DNA from: Chryseobacterium oleae | GTDB lineage: Bacteria > Bacteroidota > Bacteroidia > Flavobacteriales > Weeksellaceae | NCBI RefSeq assembly: GCF_900115055.1 | Contig: NZ_FOVD01000002.1 | Coordinates: forward strand, 434,001-498,000 | Length of the DNA stretch: 64,000 nt | Direction: 5' to 3' | Shown: piece by piece, positions 26,855 to 36,283 of the stretch | Position numbering within the stretch: position 1 is the stretch's first letter | Layout of the letters: each line of letters opens with the position of its first letter | Made by a program: the position numbers and the translations under genes | Notes under the pieces: model-generated | The model's database searches: none | Told to the model about the DNA's origin: nothing | The model's input: the letters and a program-made list of their open reading frames with translations, nothing else

Positions 26855-29269
26855 TTAAAATTCTAATAGTTTCAGCTTAAACTGAATGGCAAAATTCTGT
26901 TTGAAATTGGGTGTGGTATAGTATCCGACTCTGTAAAACAACCCTAAATTGAAATAGCTTGACAGAAAGTTATTCCATTCAAGACCCACTTCCTGATACA
27001 GGTGATCCAGCTTTCTGAATCTGAACTCATGGTATTCCGGATGCTTCATATCTCCGATGGTTCCTCTTAATACAAAATCAAAGCTCGAAATATTCTGTCC
27101 GAAGCTTTTGAAATATAAAGGAAGTTTGTGGGTGAAGTAGTAGGCAATAAATTTATCATTGTAATACTTTCCACCCTCCAGCGTGGCAAAACCAAGGTAA
27201 GAAGTAAGGTTAAAATTAAAATCTTTACTCGGGGAAGCCAGTCCGTTCATCGTAAAATGCTTCCAGATAGGAGCTTCTCCCAATACCACTCCTCCGTAAA
27301 GTCTGAATCCGGTAGTTCCGAGCATCGTCTTAAAATTGTGGACAAACAGGGCGTCAAAACGGGTATAATTAAAATCTCCATCCAAAACTTTGTAGCTCTG
27401 CTCGTAATTGAAATACAGCTCAGGATATTTCTGATCGATGATCGATTTTCCCTGAGGCGTCATGATATTCGTGGAGTTAGGGGAATATTTTAGAGTAAAT
27501 AAGGTATTAAAATTATCAAATTCACCGCCTTTTCCTCTGAATTCGTAATCAAACTTAGCTTCCTCAATATTTCTTTTGGCTGCAAAAACTAATGTCAGTC
27601 CATTCGTTACATCATTCAGATAAGAAAGCGAGGCTCCTCTGAAATGATAGTATTTATCGTTGTTGATGTTATTTCCGTAATTCATCATCCGCATCTTAAA
27701 ATTCCACAGCCTTCTGTAAAATTCTCCCGATGCCGTCACATCATTATAATATTCAATTCTGAAAAATGAATTTTTATCCAGCGTCGTCTTCATATCAAGA
27801 CCAATTCCGTATTTCCATTGATCATCCTTAAAACCGTAGGCAAAATAATAATCCGGTGAAAAATAAGGATTAAATGTTTCGTTCAGTTTAGCTTTTAAAC
27901 CAAGTCTGAAGCCTTCATACAAGTTGTAATTCACAATTTCATCTACGGCAAAATCTACAATACCCGCCCTGATTTGCCCATTGATAAGACCTGTCAGGAT
28001 TTTTGCTTTGTTGTCAATATTATACTTTTTGCCTAAGCTGTCAATCGTTTTGTAAGTGTTTTTTTCCCTTTCTGTAAGAGGATCCGTTCTGTACTGATCC
28101 AGAAGATGCCCGTCGGCATTTTTCACCGAAAAAGTATAGCCTTTAAAATCATTACGATTCTCCTCAACCGGCGATTTGAAATCAAAATAGGTAGAAGTCA
28201 GGAAAGCATACGTTCCGAAACTGGTCCTGTCTTTCTTCTCAGGATGTTCTTCCGTTTTTTCTTTGTTTTCCTCTTCCATGGCCACTCTGCTCATTCTGAG
28301 TTTTACCTTTTCCTGGGACAGAAACCATTTATTATTGTAGAAAACCCAGGTACTTGTGATGATACCGTCGTTTTTGTTCTTGCTGAAATTTTCAATCTTT
28401 TGAATCCCGTAGGTCTCGGTGTCTACATAGATGGCACCATTATATTTCCTCCTTTTATCCGGTTTTTTATAATTCACCTCACGGAAACGGATGACAAAAG
28501 TTTTTCTGCCGCTTACTTCAATGGTATCCGAAAGGAAAAAGCGGTAAAGTCCTCTGTTTTCCTGCTTGATCTGGTTTGGAACTTTGTCTCTGTTGCTCTG
28601 CTGGATGGCGATCATTTCGTAGATCGGCTGTTTGAGGCCGGAAATTCTGTTGTCCAGGATATTGACCTTTTCTCCGTATTGTTTAGAATATAAAAACTCC
28701 TGAGCTCTTTCCCACAGGAAGAGTTTACTTTTTGAAAAGATCTGTTTGGCAGAGATGTTATTTAATGAATCCTTTTCCCTTTTTTTCTTGAAAAACTGGG
28801 TGTCATTGAAGAACTTATTGAACTGTGTAATACTGTCCTGATCAATGTCCATAGACATTTTTTCATAGGATTTGAACGTGTAGGAATCTAAACTTTTCGG
28901 TGAATTGTTTTTAAAAAGCTTGTTTACTTTTTTTAGGATTTCAATCGCTCTGGGATCGCTTCGGTCTTCAATAACGACTTCTTCAATATCAGTAGTTTTT
29001 GAAGCCTTTTTCAGCAGAGTAACTTCCATATCCGCTTCTACTGCTGCGGTTTCGTTCTCGTATTTTTCTGCCTGGATATCAATGGTACTGCATGAGGCTT
29101 TAAACTCCAATGTGCCCTGGATATCTGTAAATCCCAGCACTTTTCCATCACAGGAAATCTTGGCGTTGGAGATGGGTTTTTGATCATTTTCGTCAATGAC
29201 CCTGATCTTTGATTGGGCGTAACCAAAGAAAGACATTAACAAATACAGTAAGACTAAAAACCTTTTCAT
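26855..29269 (-). CDS. DUF5686 outer-membrane protein with N-terminal carboxypeptidase-regulatory-like domain
   Basis: This 804-residue protein has a signal peptide (MKRFLVLLYLLMSFFGYAQ) and a CarboxypepD_reg-like beta domain (about 22-90: IRVIDENDQKPISNAKI, GFTDIQGTLEF). A long DUF5686 region follows, starting DPRAIEILKKVNKLFKNN and ending in amphipathic strands typical of a beta barrel (TSYLGFATLEGGKYYND, LFYRVGYYTTPNFKQNF, terminal FKLKLLEF). It should sit in the outer membrane. The role is unknown; related proteins occur beside TonB-type systems. Codon use is like the neighbours. Confidence 0.87.
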   Translation of the reverse strand: MKRFLVLLYLLMSFFGYAQSKIRVIDENDQKPISNAKISCDGKVLGFTDIQGTLEFKASCSTIDIQAEKYENETAAVEADMEVTLLKKASKTTDIEEVVIEDRSDPRAIEILKKVNKLFKNNSPKSLDSYTFKSYEKMSMDIDQDSITQFNKFFNDTQFFKKKREKDSLNNISAKQIFSKSKLFLWERAQEFLYSKQYGEKVNILDNRISGLKQPIYEMIAIQQSNRDKVPNQIKQENRGLYRFFLSDTIEVSGRKTFVIRFREVNYKKPDKRRKYNGAIYVDTETYGIQKIENFSKNKNDGIITSTWVFYNNKWFLSQEKVKLRMSRVAMEEENKEKTEEHPEKKDRTSFGTYAFLTSTYFDFKSPVEENRNDFKGYTFSVKNADGHLLDQYRTDPLTEREKNTYKTIDSLGKKYNIDNKAKILTGLINGQIRAGIVDFAVDEIVNYNLYEGFRLGLKAKLNETFNPYFSPDYYFAYGFKDDQWKYGIGLDMKTTLDKNSFFRIEYYNDVTASGEFYRRLWNFKMRMMNYGNNINNDKYYHFRGASLSYLNDVTNGLTLVFAAKRNIEEAKFDYEFRGKGGEFDNFNTLFTLKYSPNSTNIMTPQGKSIIDQKYPELYFNYEQSYKVLDGDFNYTRFDALFVHNFKTMLGTTGFRLYGGVVLGEAPIWKHFTMNGLASPSKDFNFNLTSYLGFATLEGGKYYNDKFIAYYFTHKLPLYFKSFGQNISSFDFVLRGTIGDMKHPEYHEFRFRKLDHLYQEVGLEWNNFLSSYFNLGLFYRVGYYTTPNFKQNFAIQFKLKLLEF

Positions 29270-29399
29270 GTAAAAACTAGATCAAAAGTAGTAATATTTC
29301 TTGTGTTGAGAAAGTTTTTATGATTTGTTAATACATTGATTTCATCTAAGTTTCAGATAGAAAAATCAAGTAAAAGGAGATTGTAAAAATAAAGACATT

Positions 29400-31220
29400 T
29401 TATTGATCATCCAGTGCACCCATAAAGTCGATGATCTTATCTATTTCCTGATCTGTCAGTTGCAGTGGGCTGTCAGAAAGCGTCTGATGATCTACTTTAA
29501 AACCGAAACCTTTTCCTCCGCCTTTATTATAAAAATTCATCACCTCTTTCAGTGTTTTATACCCTCCGTTATGCATGTAGGGAGCGGTTTTGCTGATGTT
29601 TCTCAGGGTAGGCGTTTTAAATGAATGCTGTAATGCTGCCACAGTTTCATGGAATTTTCCTCTTCCCAGATCCTGATCAAACATCTTATTCTCTCCATTC
29701 ACAGCTGTTCCCAATACTTCCTGTTCCGTTTTTTTGAAATTCGGGGGAACGGTTCCGTTAAACAAAGGAATGAAGTGGCACAAAGCACACTGCGCTTTTC
29801 CTACAAAAAGATTGAATCCCTGTTTCTGATTTTCCGTCATTGAAGAACGGTTTCCACTCATGTATCGGTCAAAATCAGAATTGAATTTTGCTAAAGAACG
29901 GATGTAAGTCGCCAGGACATTCTGAAGCTGCCAGGTCTCAGCTTTCGGGGTTTTATAAATCTTTTTGAATGCCGGAAGATATATCGGATCCTGATTAATT
30001 TTACCCAAAATAACATTCAGGTCGCCATGCATTTCTTCTTTGTTGGAGATCACATCTGAACTTTGACCTTCAAGATCATCTTTTCGCATATCCCAGAACT
30101 GTCCGTGCTGAAACCCTGCATAATTCAGAGAAGGTGTATTTCGCTGCAGTTCTGCATGGTCAAGTGACATAGATTTGGCAAGCCCGTCTGTGAAAGCTTT
30201 TTCTGGATTATGACATGTAGCACAGCTTCTGTTGTTGCTGTTGGACAGAATTTTGTCGTTAAAGAGTTTTTTACCCAAAGCTGCCTTTTCATCAGAGAAT
30301 GCAAATTCTTTCCCAGGAATAAATGCATTGGGATTGAAAGCATTTTTCGAGAAAAAAGTAGCTGCATTTTTACTTAAAGCAGTGGTGACCTCAATGTCCG
30401 GAATGTTTTCCTGTTTTTTAAATTCCAGGAGTAAAGAAGAAATTGTATTCAAATGATCCGGAATGAAATTAACATAGTCAAACGTATTTCTGTCCGTATT
30501 TTTTTTCAGGGTAACGATTGCTGAATTGATGGCCTCGTTAATACTTTTCAGGGCCTTATCTTTTGACTGATCCGTAGAAATCTGTTGTAAAGTCAGTTGA
30601 ACAGCTTCTAAGGAATAGGGCATTTCTTTTAAAAATGTTCCTGATATCGGCGTATCAAAACTTGAAATTCCTAAACTTGAAATCCTGAAAATTTCCTGTC
30701 TTGCAGCATCGAAAACCTGATCTTTACTGATGGAAATCGCCTGGAAGTTGGTTTTAATGGTATTGCTTTTATTGATCAGCTTCTTCAGAAACCGGATGGA
30801 CTCTTCCTTGTTTTCAGGAATGTAAGGGTAAAATAGCTCTTCCAGAACTTGAAGACCTTCCGGTTCCAGTTCGGTATGCTCGTCCATTTCAATTTCAGAA
30901 AGGGCAGGACCATTGATAAACCTTGCTGAATTCGGCAGGAAGTATTCAACTGCCCATTCCATTTTTTTATAGGTGATTCTTAGTTCCTCAAATTTTTTCT
31001 GGATTGTCTTTTCATCGGTATTCTTTGAGACAACAACGATGAGTTCATGGATCTGTTTTTCAAAAGAAGCATTGTTTTTGGCTATTTCACTTTTTACAGC
31101 ACTCAGATCCTCAGTGATGGGCTGGTGTTTGTCCGTTTTACACTGAAAAAGAACAAAAAGAACAGTTACAATGGATAATACAGCGAGTAACGGATATTTG
31201 AAGAATACTTTCATAGGCAT
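29400..31220 (-). CDS. Di-heme cytochrome c peroxidase-type lipoprotein with long N-terminal domain
   Basis: The protein has 606 residues. It begins with a hydrophobic signal ending VLFQC (lipobox Cys about 27), so it is likely a lipoprotein; the second ATG (31214) is equally possible. The first 290 residues are a helical domain of unknown role. The C-terminal 320 residues match the MauG / cytochrome c peroxidase family with two heme motifs, SCATCH (about 330) and CALCH (about 476), plus FTDGLAKS, NTPSLNYAGFQHGQFWD and APYMHNGGYKTLKEVM. The substrate may be H2O2 or a protein. The gene follows the PhoX-like gene on the same strand, with a hairpin between. Confidence 0.88.
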   Translation of the reverse strand: MPMKVFFKYPLLAVLSIVTVLFVLFQCKTDKHQPITEDLSAVKSEIAKNNASFEKQIHELIVVVSKNTDEKTIQKKFEELRITYKKMEWAVEYFLPNSARFINGPALSEIEMDEHTELEPEGLQVLEELFYPYIPENKEESIRFLKKLINKSNTIKTNFQAISISKDQVFDAARQEIFRISSLGISSFDTPISGTFLKEMPYSLEAVQLTLQQISTDQSKDKALKSINEAINSAIVTLKKNTDRNTFDYVNFIPDHLNTISSLLLEFKKQENIPDIEVTTALSKNAATFFSKNAFNPNAFIPGKEFAFSDEKAALGKKLFNDKILSNSNNRSCATCHNPEKAFTDGLAKSMSLDHAELQRNTPSLNYAGFQHGQFWDMRKDDLEGQSSDVISNKEEMHGDLNVILGKINQDPIYLPAFKKIYKTPKAETWQLQNVLATYIRSLAKFNSDFDRYMSGNRSSMTENQKQGFNLFVGKAQCALCHFIPLFNGTVPPNFKKTEQEVLGTAVNGENKMFDQDLGRGKFHETVAALQHSFKTPTLRNISKTAPYMHNGGYKTLKEVMNFYNKGGGKGFGFKVDHQTLSDSPLQLTDQEIDKIIDFMGALDDQ

Positions 31221-31222
31221 GA

Positions 31223-31256
31223 AAAAGTATCAACGGAAATTTCCGCTGATACTTTG
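31223..31256 (-). terminator. Hairpin between the PhoX-like and peroxidase genes
   Basis: Arms AAAGTATCA / TGATACTTT enclose the palindrome CGGAAATTTCCG, so the hairpin has a nearly continuous stem. On the minus strand it is followed by only CTTTTTCATG and then the peroxidase start codon. It may terminate part of the transcripts from the PhoX-like gene. Confidence 0.65.
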
Positions 31257-31278
31257 GTTTTTTATGGGATATTTAAAA

Positions 31279-32757
31279 TTATTTCTCTACGTTTCTGATG
31301 ATTACGATCTGGCCGCCTTCCTTATTGGTATTCACACCTGCACCGTCAGCATTTTTAAACTTATCCTTCTGCCATGTATGAGAGTGGATGTTTACAGTAA
31401 AGGTATTAGGAATTCCGATGATGTCTGAAATATCAACCATCGCTCCATATTCCCATGAACCGAATTTCTGAAGCGTTCCGGATTGGTTATACGCGGTCTG
31501 CCATGCTGTATCCAGTCTGTTATGTTTCATATTCAGCCAAGGTTTGTACTGCTTTGTAGCGATATTCAGCTGCCAGATATAAGAATCATGAGCGGCGGCT
31601 GTGTAATAAGAATCACCATCTTCCTGGATGTAAACGAAGTTTTCCGTTACACAAAGGTTATCAGGATTGATCAGGTTATGTCCCGGATTGGAATCTCCTT
31701 CTGCAACCACTTCCAGTTTTCCTGCCAGCATATTGTTTTCGTTAAGAACAAGCTTGTACACTCTTCCCCACATAGTTAATCCCGGTTTCGGAGTGGCACC
31801 GTCCGAAGATTCTCCTGTTGCAGTAAAGTAGATTTCTCTTCCTTTTCCGGCACCTTTTCTGTAATCTACGTCCTCAACTCTTGAAAAGCGGATCGCGTTA
31901 TTGTCAATATTCTTTTGATTGATCTGTGCTCCGGTTGAATTTTTAGCATTGGAAATCTCTACGAATTCCACATCATAAGAACTTCCTTTCACCATATCGG
32001 TTTCCGTGTAGTTGTTGTTGGTTCTCTTTAATGCATATAATTTTCCGTTGTCAAGATCTCCCGGGGTTGTTGAAACATACATGATCAGTTGTCCTGCAGA
32101 CTGATGCGAGGAAGAATAAGACTGATCTTCACCAATCATGATGTACGTTTTTCCACCTGAAATATCTTTAGGAAGCGGAACTGCATTTTCCATAGAAGCT
32201 TTACCCAAAGCAGGTTTTACCCTTGTCTGGTCAGATGCCTGAGAAGCAGAAGCCAACGGATTAAGTGCGTGAACCATACTTTCTTCACCTGATTCACCGG
32301 CAGTAAGGAATGCACTGAAACCATGCGTTTCAGGAGTGGCAAGGGTAGCAGAACATAATCTGGTCATACCTCCGATCCCGTTCAGGATGTATTCTCCTTT
32401 TACAGGTTTGAATGTTTTATCTAAATAAACTCTTGATACAGACTGGGTAATCTCGTGGTTCGTGATCATTAAATAACCATCTGAGCTTGGGTCTTTCATA
32501 ATTCCCATACCGTCCGGCTGACCTGCAAACACAAAATTAGGGGTTCCGGAAAGAACATCGGAACTGGAAATCAACGTCGTAATATTCAGATTTTCAAAAC
32601 CCGTCATTCCATAAACGAAGGCCGGTTCCAGTGAAAAGTTTTCAATTTTAATATTCTGATTGACAGGAGTGGTTTCCTGCCCGTCATTGTCATCGTTACA
32701 GCTCTGAAAGGCCATAGCAGCGAAGAATAGAGCTCCGATAGTTTTGTTAATTTTCAT
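31279..32757 (-). CDS. PhoX-like (DUF839) alkaline phosphatase-family lipoprotein
   Basis: From the ATG at 32757 the protein is 492 residues with a lipoprotein signal (MKINKTIGALFFAAMAFQSC). The body matches the PhoX/DUF839 propeller: GYLMITNHEIT near the N-terminus, ENAVPLPKDISGGKTYIMIGED, a GREIYFTATGESS blade, NPDNLCVTENFVYIQEDGD, and a closing HSHTWQKDKFKNADGAG. PhoX enzymes use Ca and Fe to hydrolyse phosphomonoesters. Whether the full Fe ligand set is kept I cannot say. A TAGTTTTG -7 element lies at 32785-32792 on the same strand. Together with the peroxidase downstream it forms a two-gene cell-envelope unit. Confidence 0.82.
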   Translation of the reverse strand: MKINKTIGALFFAAMAFQSCNDDNDGQETTPVNQNIKIENFSLEPAFVYGMTGFENLNITTLISSSDVLSGTPNFVFAGQPDGMGIMKDPSSDGYLMITNHEITQSVSRVYLDKTFKPVKGEYILNGIGGMTRLCSATLATPETHGFSAFLTAGESGEESMVHALNPLASASQASDQTRVKPALGKASMENAVPLPKDISGGKTYIMIGEDQSYSSSHQSAGQLIMYVSTTPGDLDNGKLYALKRTNNNYTETDMVKGSSYDVEFVEISNAKNSTGAQINQKNIDNNAIRFSRVEDVDYRKGAGKGREIYFTATGESSDGATPKPGLTMWGRVYKLVLNENNMLAGKLEVVAEGDSNPGHNLINPDNLCVTENFVYIQEDGDSYYTAAAHDSYIWQLNIATKQYKPWLNMKHNRLDTAWQTAYNQSGTLQKFGSWEYGAMVDISDIIGIPNTFTVNIHSHTWQKDKFKNADGAGVNTNKEGGQIVIIRNVEK

Positions 32758-32891
32758 AATTACTTTTTTGAATTTCGATTGTAGCAAAACTAAAGGTCTA
32801 TTGTGAATTATATTTTAAGGGGACGCAACAAATAGTTTAAGTTTGGGTAATGGTTTGTTAAGATAAGATCAATAATTAGAATGGTTATAAA

Positions 32892-32925
32892 TAAAAAAAA
32901 ACTCCTGATATTTTCAGGAGTTTTT
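32892..32925 (-). terminator. Terminator of alaS
   Basis: The stem AAACTCCTGA / TCAGGAGTTT with loop TATTT is followed on the minus strand by nine T residues, 30 bases past the alaS stop codon. Confidence 0.92.
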
Positions 32926-32954
32926 AATGTTTTATGATAAAAGGATGATTAATC

Positions 32955-35558
32955 CTAAATATTCAAAGCTTTTTGGTAAGCATTTTCCAAACCGTCAAGA
33001 TTTTTACCTCCTGCTGTTGCAAAGCCCGGATTTCCGCCGCCGCCGCCCTGGATCTCTTTTGCCAGGTCTTTTACGATGGTTCCTGCCTGATATTCTGCTG
33101 CCAGATCATCAGAAACTCCGACAGTGATCATTGGTTTCCCGTCTGCGTCAGAAAGAATAATCGTTACAGAACCTGGGATTTCTTTTTTCAGCTGGAATAC
33201 GATGTCTTTTACAGAACCTGCGTCCAGAGAAGTCTTCTTCACCAATAACTGTTTGTTTCCTTTTTGCTCGTAAGCATTTTTCCATTCACCGATTTCTCCT
33301 TTCGCTTTTTCCTTTTTAAGGGCTTCCACTTCAGATTTTAAAGAGGCATTTTCGTCAATCAGTTTTTCAATAGATCTTACCACATCTTTAGATTTCAGCA
33401 ATTGAGAAAGTTCAAGGATCTGGTTTTCTAAGTTTTTGAAATATTCCTCAGATTGATCTCCGGAAATCGCTTCAATTCTTCTGATTCCTGCTGCTGCAGA
33501 ACCTTCGGAAGTAATTTTGAAATGACCGATTTCAATGGTATTTTTCACGTGAGTTCCCCCGCAAAGTTCCTTAGAGCTTCCGAACTGGATCATTCTCACA
33601 CTGTCTCCATATTTTTCACCAAATAAAGCCATAGCTCCTTTTTCCAAAGCCTCTTGAATAGGAATACTTCTGAATTCCTGTAAAGCAATGCTCTCTTTGA
33701 TCTTGTGGTTTACTTTTTCTTCTACCAGCGCCAGTTCTTCCTCCGTCATTTTATTGAAATGAGAGAAGTCAAAACGAAGATAATCAGGACCTACATAAGA
33801 ACCTTTCTGCTCTACGTGCGTTCCTAAAACCTCTCTTAATGCTTCATGCAAAAGGTGAGTGACAGAGTGATTCGCCTGAGAGTTTTTTCTGTCGGTTGCA
33901 TCTACCTTAGCGTAGAAAACAGCGCCTGCATCTTTCGGAAGACCGTTGATCAGAGAAATGATCAGTCCGTTTTCTTTTTTCGTTTCCAAAACTTCGAAGC
34001 TTTCAACAGCATTTTCCAGAACCCCTTTGTCTCCTACCTGGCCACCGCCTTCAGGATAGAAAGGAGAGCTGCTCAATACCACCTGGTAAAATTCTCCGTC
34101 TTTATTTTCTACTTTTCTGTATCTTGTAATATAGGTTTCAGATTCAATCTGATCGTAGCCTACAAAGTTTTCAGGTTTTGTTTCTAAAGTTACCCAGTCG
34201 TATACTTTTTGTGCAGAATCAGCCTTGGAACGAAGCTTCTGCTTTTCCATTTCTACTTTAAATCCTGCTTCATCAATGGTAAGACCTTTTTCCTCTGCAA
34301 TAATTCTGGTTAAATCATCCGGGAAACCGTACGTATCATATAATTCAAAAACTTCTTCGCTAGGTAATACTTTTGAACCGTCTGCAATCGTCTGCTCAAT
34401 TAATTTCTCAACTCTGATCAGTCCGTTTTCAATGGTTTTCAGGAATGAATCTTCTTCACTTTTGATCACTTCAGTAACTAATTTTCCTTGCTTTTCCAAT
34501 TCCGGGAAGAAAGGTCCCATCTGATCTTTAAGTACAGCAACCAATTCAAAAAGGAAAGGTTCTTTCATTCCTAAGAATCGGTAAGAATAAGAAATCGCTC
34601 TTCTTAAAATTCTTCTGATCACATAACCCGCACCTCCGTTGGAAGGAAGCTGGCCATCAGCAATGGCAAAAGAAACCGCTCTGATGTGATCTACCACAAC
34701 ACGGATCGCAATATCCTTTTCGTCTTCTAAAATTCCTGTATATTTTTTACCTGAAAGTTCTTCCACCTTAGCGATAAGCGGTGTGAAAACATCAGTATCA
34801 TAATTGGAAGATTTGCCCTGAAGTGCCATACAAAGACGCTCGAAGCCCATTCCTGTATCCACGTGCTGTGCAGGAAGTTTTTCAAGAGATTTGTCAGCCT
34901 TTCTGTTGAATTCCATGAAAACCAGGTTCCATACTTCTACAACCTGTGGGTGATCATTGTTGACAAGATCAAGCCCTGATACTTTAGCTTTTTCTTCCGG
35001 TGTTCTAAGGTCGATGTGGATTTCTGAACACGGTCCGCAAGGCCCGCTTTCACCCATTTCCCAGAAATTATCCTTTTTGTTTCCGTTGATAATTCTGTCT
35101 TCAGAAATGTGAGATTTCCAGAAATCGTAAGCATCCTGATCTCTTTCAAGATTCTCAGAAGCATCTCCTTCGAAAATAGTTACGTATAAATTTTCTTTCG
35201 GAACTCCGAATACTTCAGTCAGTAATTCCCAGGCAAAAGCAATAGCATCTTTTTTGAAATAATCACCAAAAGACCAGTTTCCTAACATTTCAAACATGGT
35301 ATGGTGGTATGTATCTCTTCCCACATCATCCAGATCATTATGCTTTCCGGAAACTCTAAGACATTTCTGTGTATCGGCAATTCTTGGGGCCGTAGGCGTT
35401 TTGTAGCCTAAGAAAAAATCTTTGAACTGTGTCATTCCTGAGTTGGAAAACATAAGGGTAGGGTCGTCTTTCAACACGATAGGTGCTGAAGGAACGATAA
35501 GGTGGTCTTTACTTTTAAAATAATCTAAAAATTTTTGACGTATCTCTTGTGATGTCAT
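32955..35558 (-). CDS. alaS: Alanyl-tRNA synthetase
   Basis: AlaRS charges tRNA-Ala. The 867-residue protein has the whole layout: class II core with MFSNSGMTQFKDFFLG and HTMFEMLGNWSFGDYFK near the N-terminus, the editing domain with HSVTHLLHEAL (HxxxH zinc ligands, about 560) and MIQFGSSKELCGGTHVKNT (about 665), and a C-terminal coiled region and DHHA1 domain with GGGGNPGFATAGG. A TAAATTTG -7 element is at 35602-35609 on this strand, and the short leader holds a perfect TATCAAA / TTTGATA inverted repeat (35581-35596). I see no T-box. Confidence 0.98.
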   Translation of the reverse strand: MTSQEIRQKFLDYFKSKDHLIVPSAPIVLKDDPTLMFSNSGMTQFKDFFLGYKTPTAPRIADTQKCLRVSGKHNDLDDVGRDTYHHTMFEMLGNWSFGDYFKKDAIAFAWELLTEVFGVPKENLYVTIFEGDASENLERDQDAYDFWKSHISEDRIINGNKKDNFWEMGESGPCGPCSEIHIDLRTPEEKAKVSGLDLVNNDHPQVVEVWNLVFMEFNRKADKSLEKLPAQHVDTGMGFERLCMALQGKSSNYDTDVFTPLIAKVEELSGKKYTGILEDEKDIAIRVVVDHIRAVSFAIADGQLPSNGGAGYVIRRILRRAISYSYRFLGMKEPFLFELVAVLKDQMGPFFPELEKQGKLVTEVIKSEEDSFLKTIENGLIRVEKLIEQTIADGSKVLPSEEVFELYDTYGFPDDLTRIIAEEKGLTIDEAGFKVEMEKQKLRSKADSAQKVYDWVTLETKPENFVGYDQIESETYITRYRKVENKDGEFYQVVLSSSPFYPEGGGQVGDKGVLENAVESFEVLETKKENGLIISLINGLPKDAGAVFYAKVDATDRKNSQANHSVTHLLHEALREVLGTHVEQKGSYVGPDYLRFDFSHFNKMTEEELALVEEKVNHKIKESIALQEFRSIPIQEALEKGAMALFGEKYGDSVRMIQFGSSKELCGGTHVKNTIEIGHFKITSEGSAAAGIRRIEAISGDQSEEYFKNLENQILELSQLLKSKDVVRSIEKLIDENASLKSEVEALKKEKAKGEIGEWKNAYEQKGNKQLLVKKTSLDAGSVKDIVFQLKKEIPGSVTIILSDADGKPMITVGVSDDLAAEYQAGTIVKDLAKEIQGGGGGNPGFATAGGKNLDGLENAYQKALNI

Positions 35559-35725
35559 AGTATTGCTTTGCTTTTAAAACTATCAAATTTTTGATAAGAT
35601 GCAAATTTAATGTTTTTAAGCGATTTGTAAATAATTTTATGCTATGTTTTGAATGGGGCAGGATGGGTAAAGTTTATTTGTTGTTGATAAAAGTACGGCT
35701 GCAAATAATTTCAAGGATCATTTTT

Positions 35726-35759
35726 GTCATTGCGAGGAGCGAAGCGACGAAGCAATCTC
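35726..35759 (+). repeat. 34-bp REP-like repeat, copy 2
   Basis: This is the reverse complement of copy 1 (25033-25066) with one difference; it reads GTCATTGCGAGGAGCGAAGC and continues to AATCTC. It lies about 170 bases upstream of alaS. Confidence 0.85.
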
Positions 35760-35786
35760 AAGAAAAGAAGCTTAACTATTTTGTAT

Positions 35787-35819
35787 AAACCTTATAGGTT
35801 TCAAAAACCTATAAGGTTT
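35787..35819. repeat. Perfect palindromic repeat AAACCTTATAGGTTT
   Basis: Arms AAACCTTATAGGTTT (35787-35801) and AAACCTATAAGGTTT (35805-35819) are exact reverse complements of 15 bases, each being partly palindromic too. A fragment (CTATAAGGTTTC) recurs near 39010. It is probably an interspersed element. Confidence 0.6.
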
Positions 35820-35946
35820 GTTGGTTTTAGAGCTATCAGTGACCTTAGGAAAAGCAAAATGTTGTTGAATAAACGCAAAGGATTTAACTGTCATGGTGTT
35901 TTTAAGGTGCAATAAAATCAAAGATTTTCTGAAAAGGGGAAATGAA

Positions 35947-35980
35947 GAGATTGCTTCGTTGTTGCACTCCTCGCAATGAC
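35947..35980 (-). repeat. 34-bp REP-like repeat, copy 3
   Basis: This has the same orientation as copy 1 with a few substitutions (GTTGTTGCAC where copy 1 has GTCGCTGCGC). With copy 2 it forms an inverted pair 187 bases apart. Confidence 0.8.
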
Positions 35981-36283
35981 AGCAGTCTACAATTTTATCG
36001 GAGATAAAATCCTAGCGCCTTATCAGCATAACGGATGTGAGAAAACTTAGCGCCCTTGCGTTTATCCAACATTTTTGAATGTTATTAAAAAACATACCGA
36101 ATTCATTCTTTTTATAAGTCTCTCGCAATGTCTTAGTAATAAAAATTTTGCGTGTTCTGTTTTAACTTTTTATATTCGTTTTAATATTAAATAAAGACCT
36201 GATCGATTTTATAATTTCAAAGCCTTAATATAATAGTCTGCGCAATGGATAAAATTAGTTTTTATGATATTAAAGAATAAAGA

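Larger units (their letters stand above)
35559..36283. other. 725-base spacer with REP-like and palindromic repeats, no gene
   Basis: Short open frames here run through repeat sequence and have no family look. The contents are two 34-bp REP-like repeats in opposite orientation, a palindrome at 35787-35819, words such as GGATTTTATC / GATAAAATCC (35993-36010) and TTAGCGCCCTTGCG near 36048, and AT-rich DNA up to the sigma-factor gene. Confidence 0.7.

Noticed and set aside
35591..35915. Two short frames in the alaS upstream spacer
   Set aside because: They are read through a REP-like repeat and a palindrome, with no protein features.
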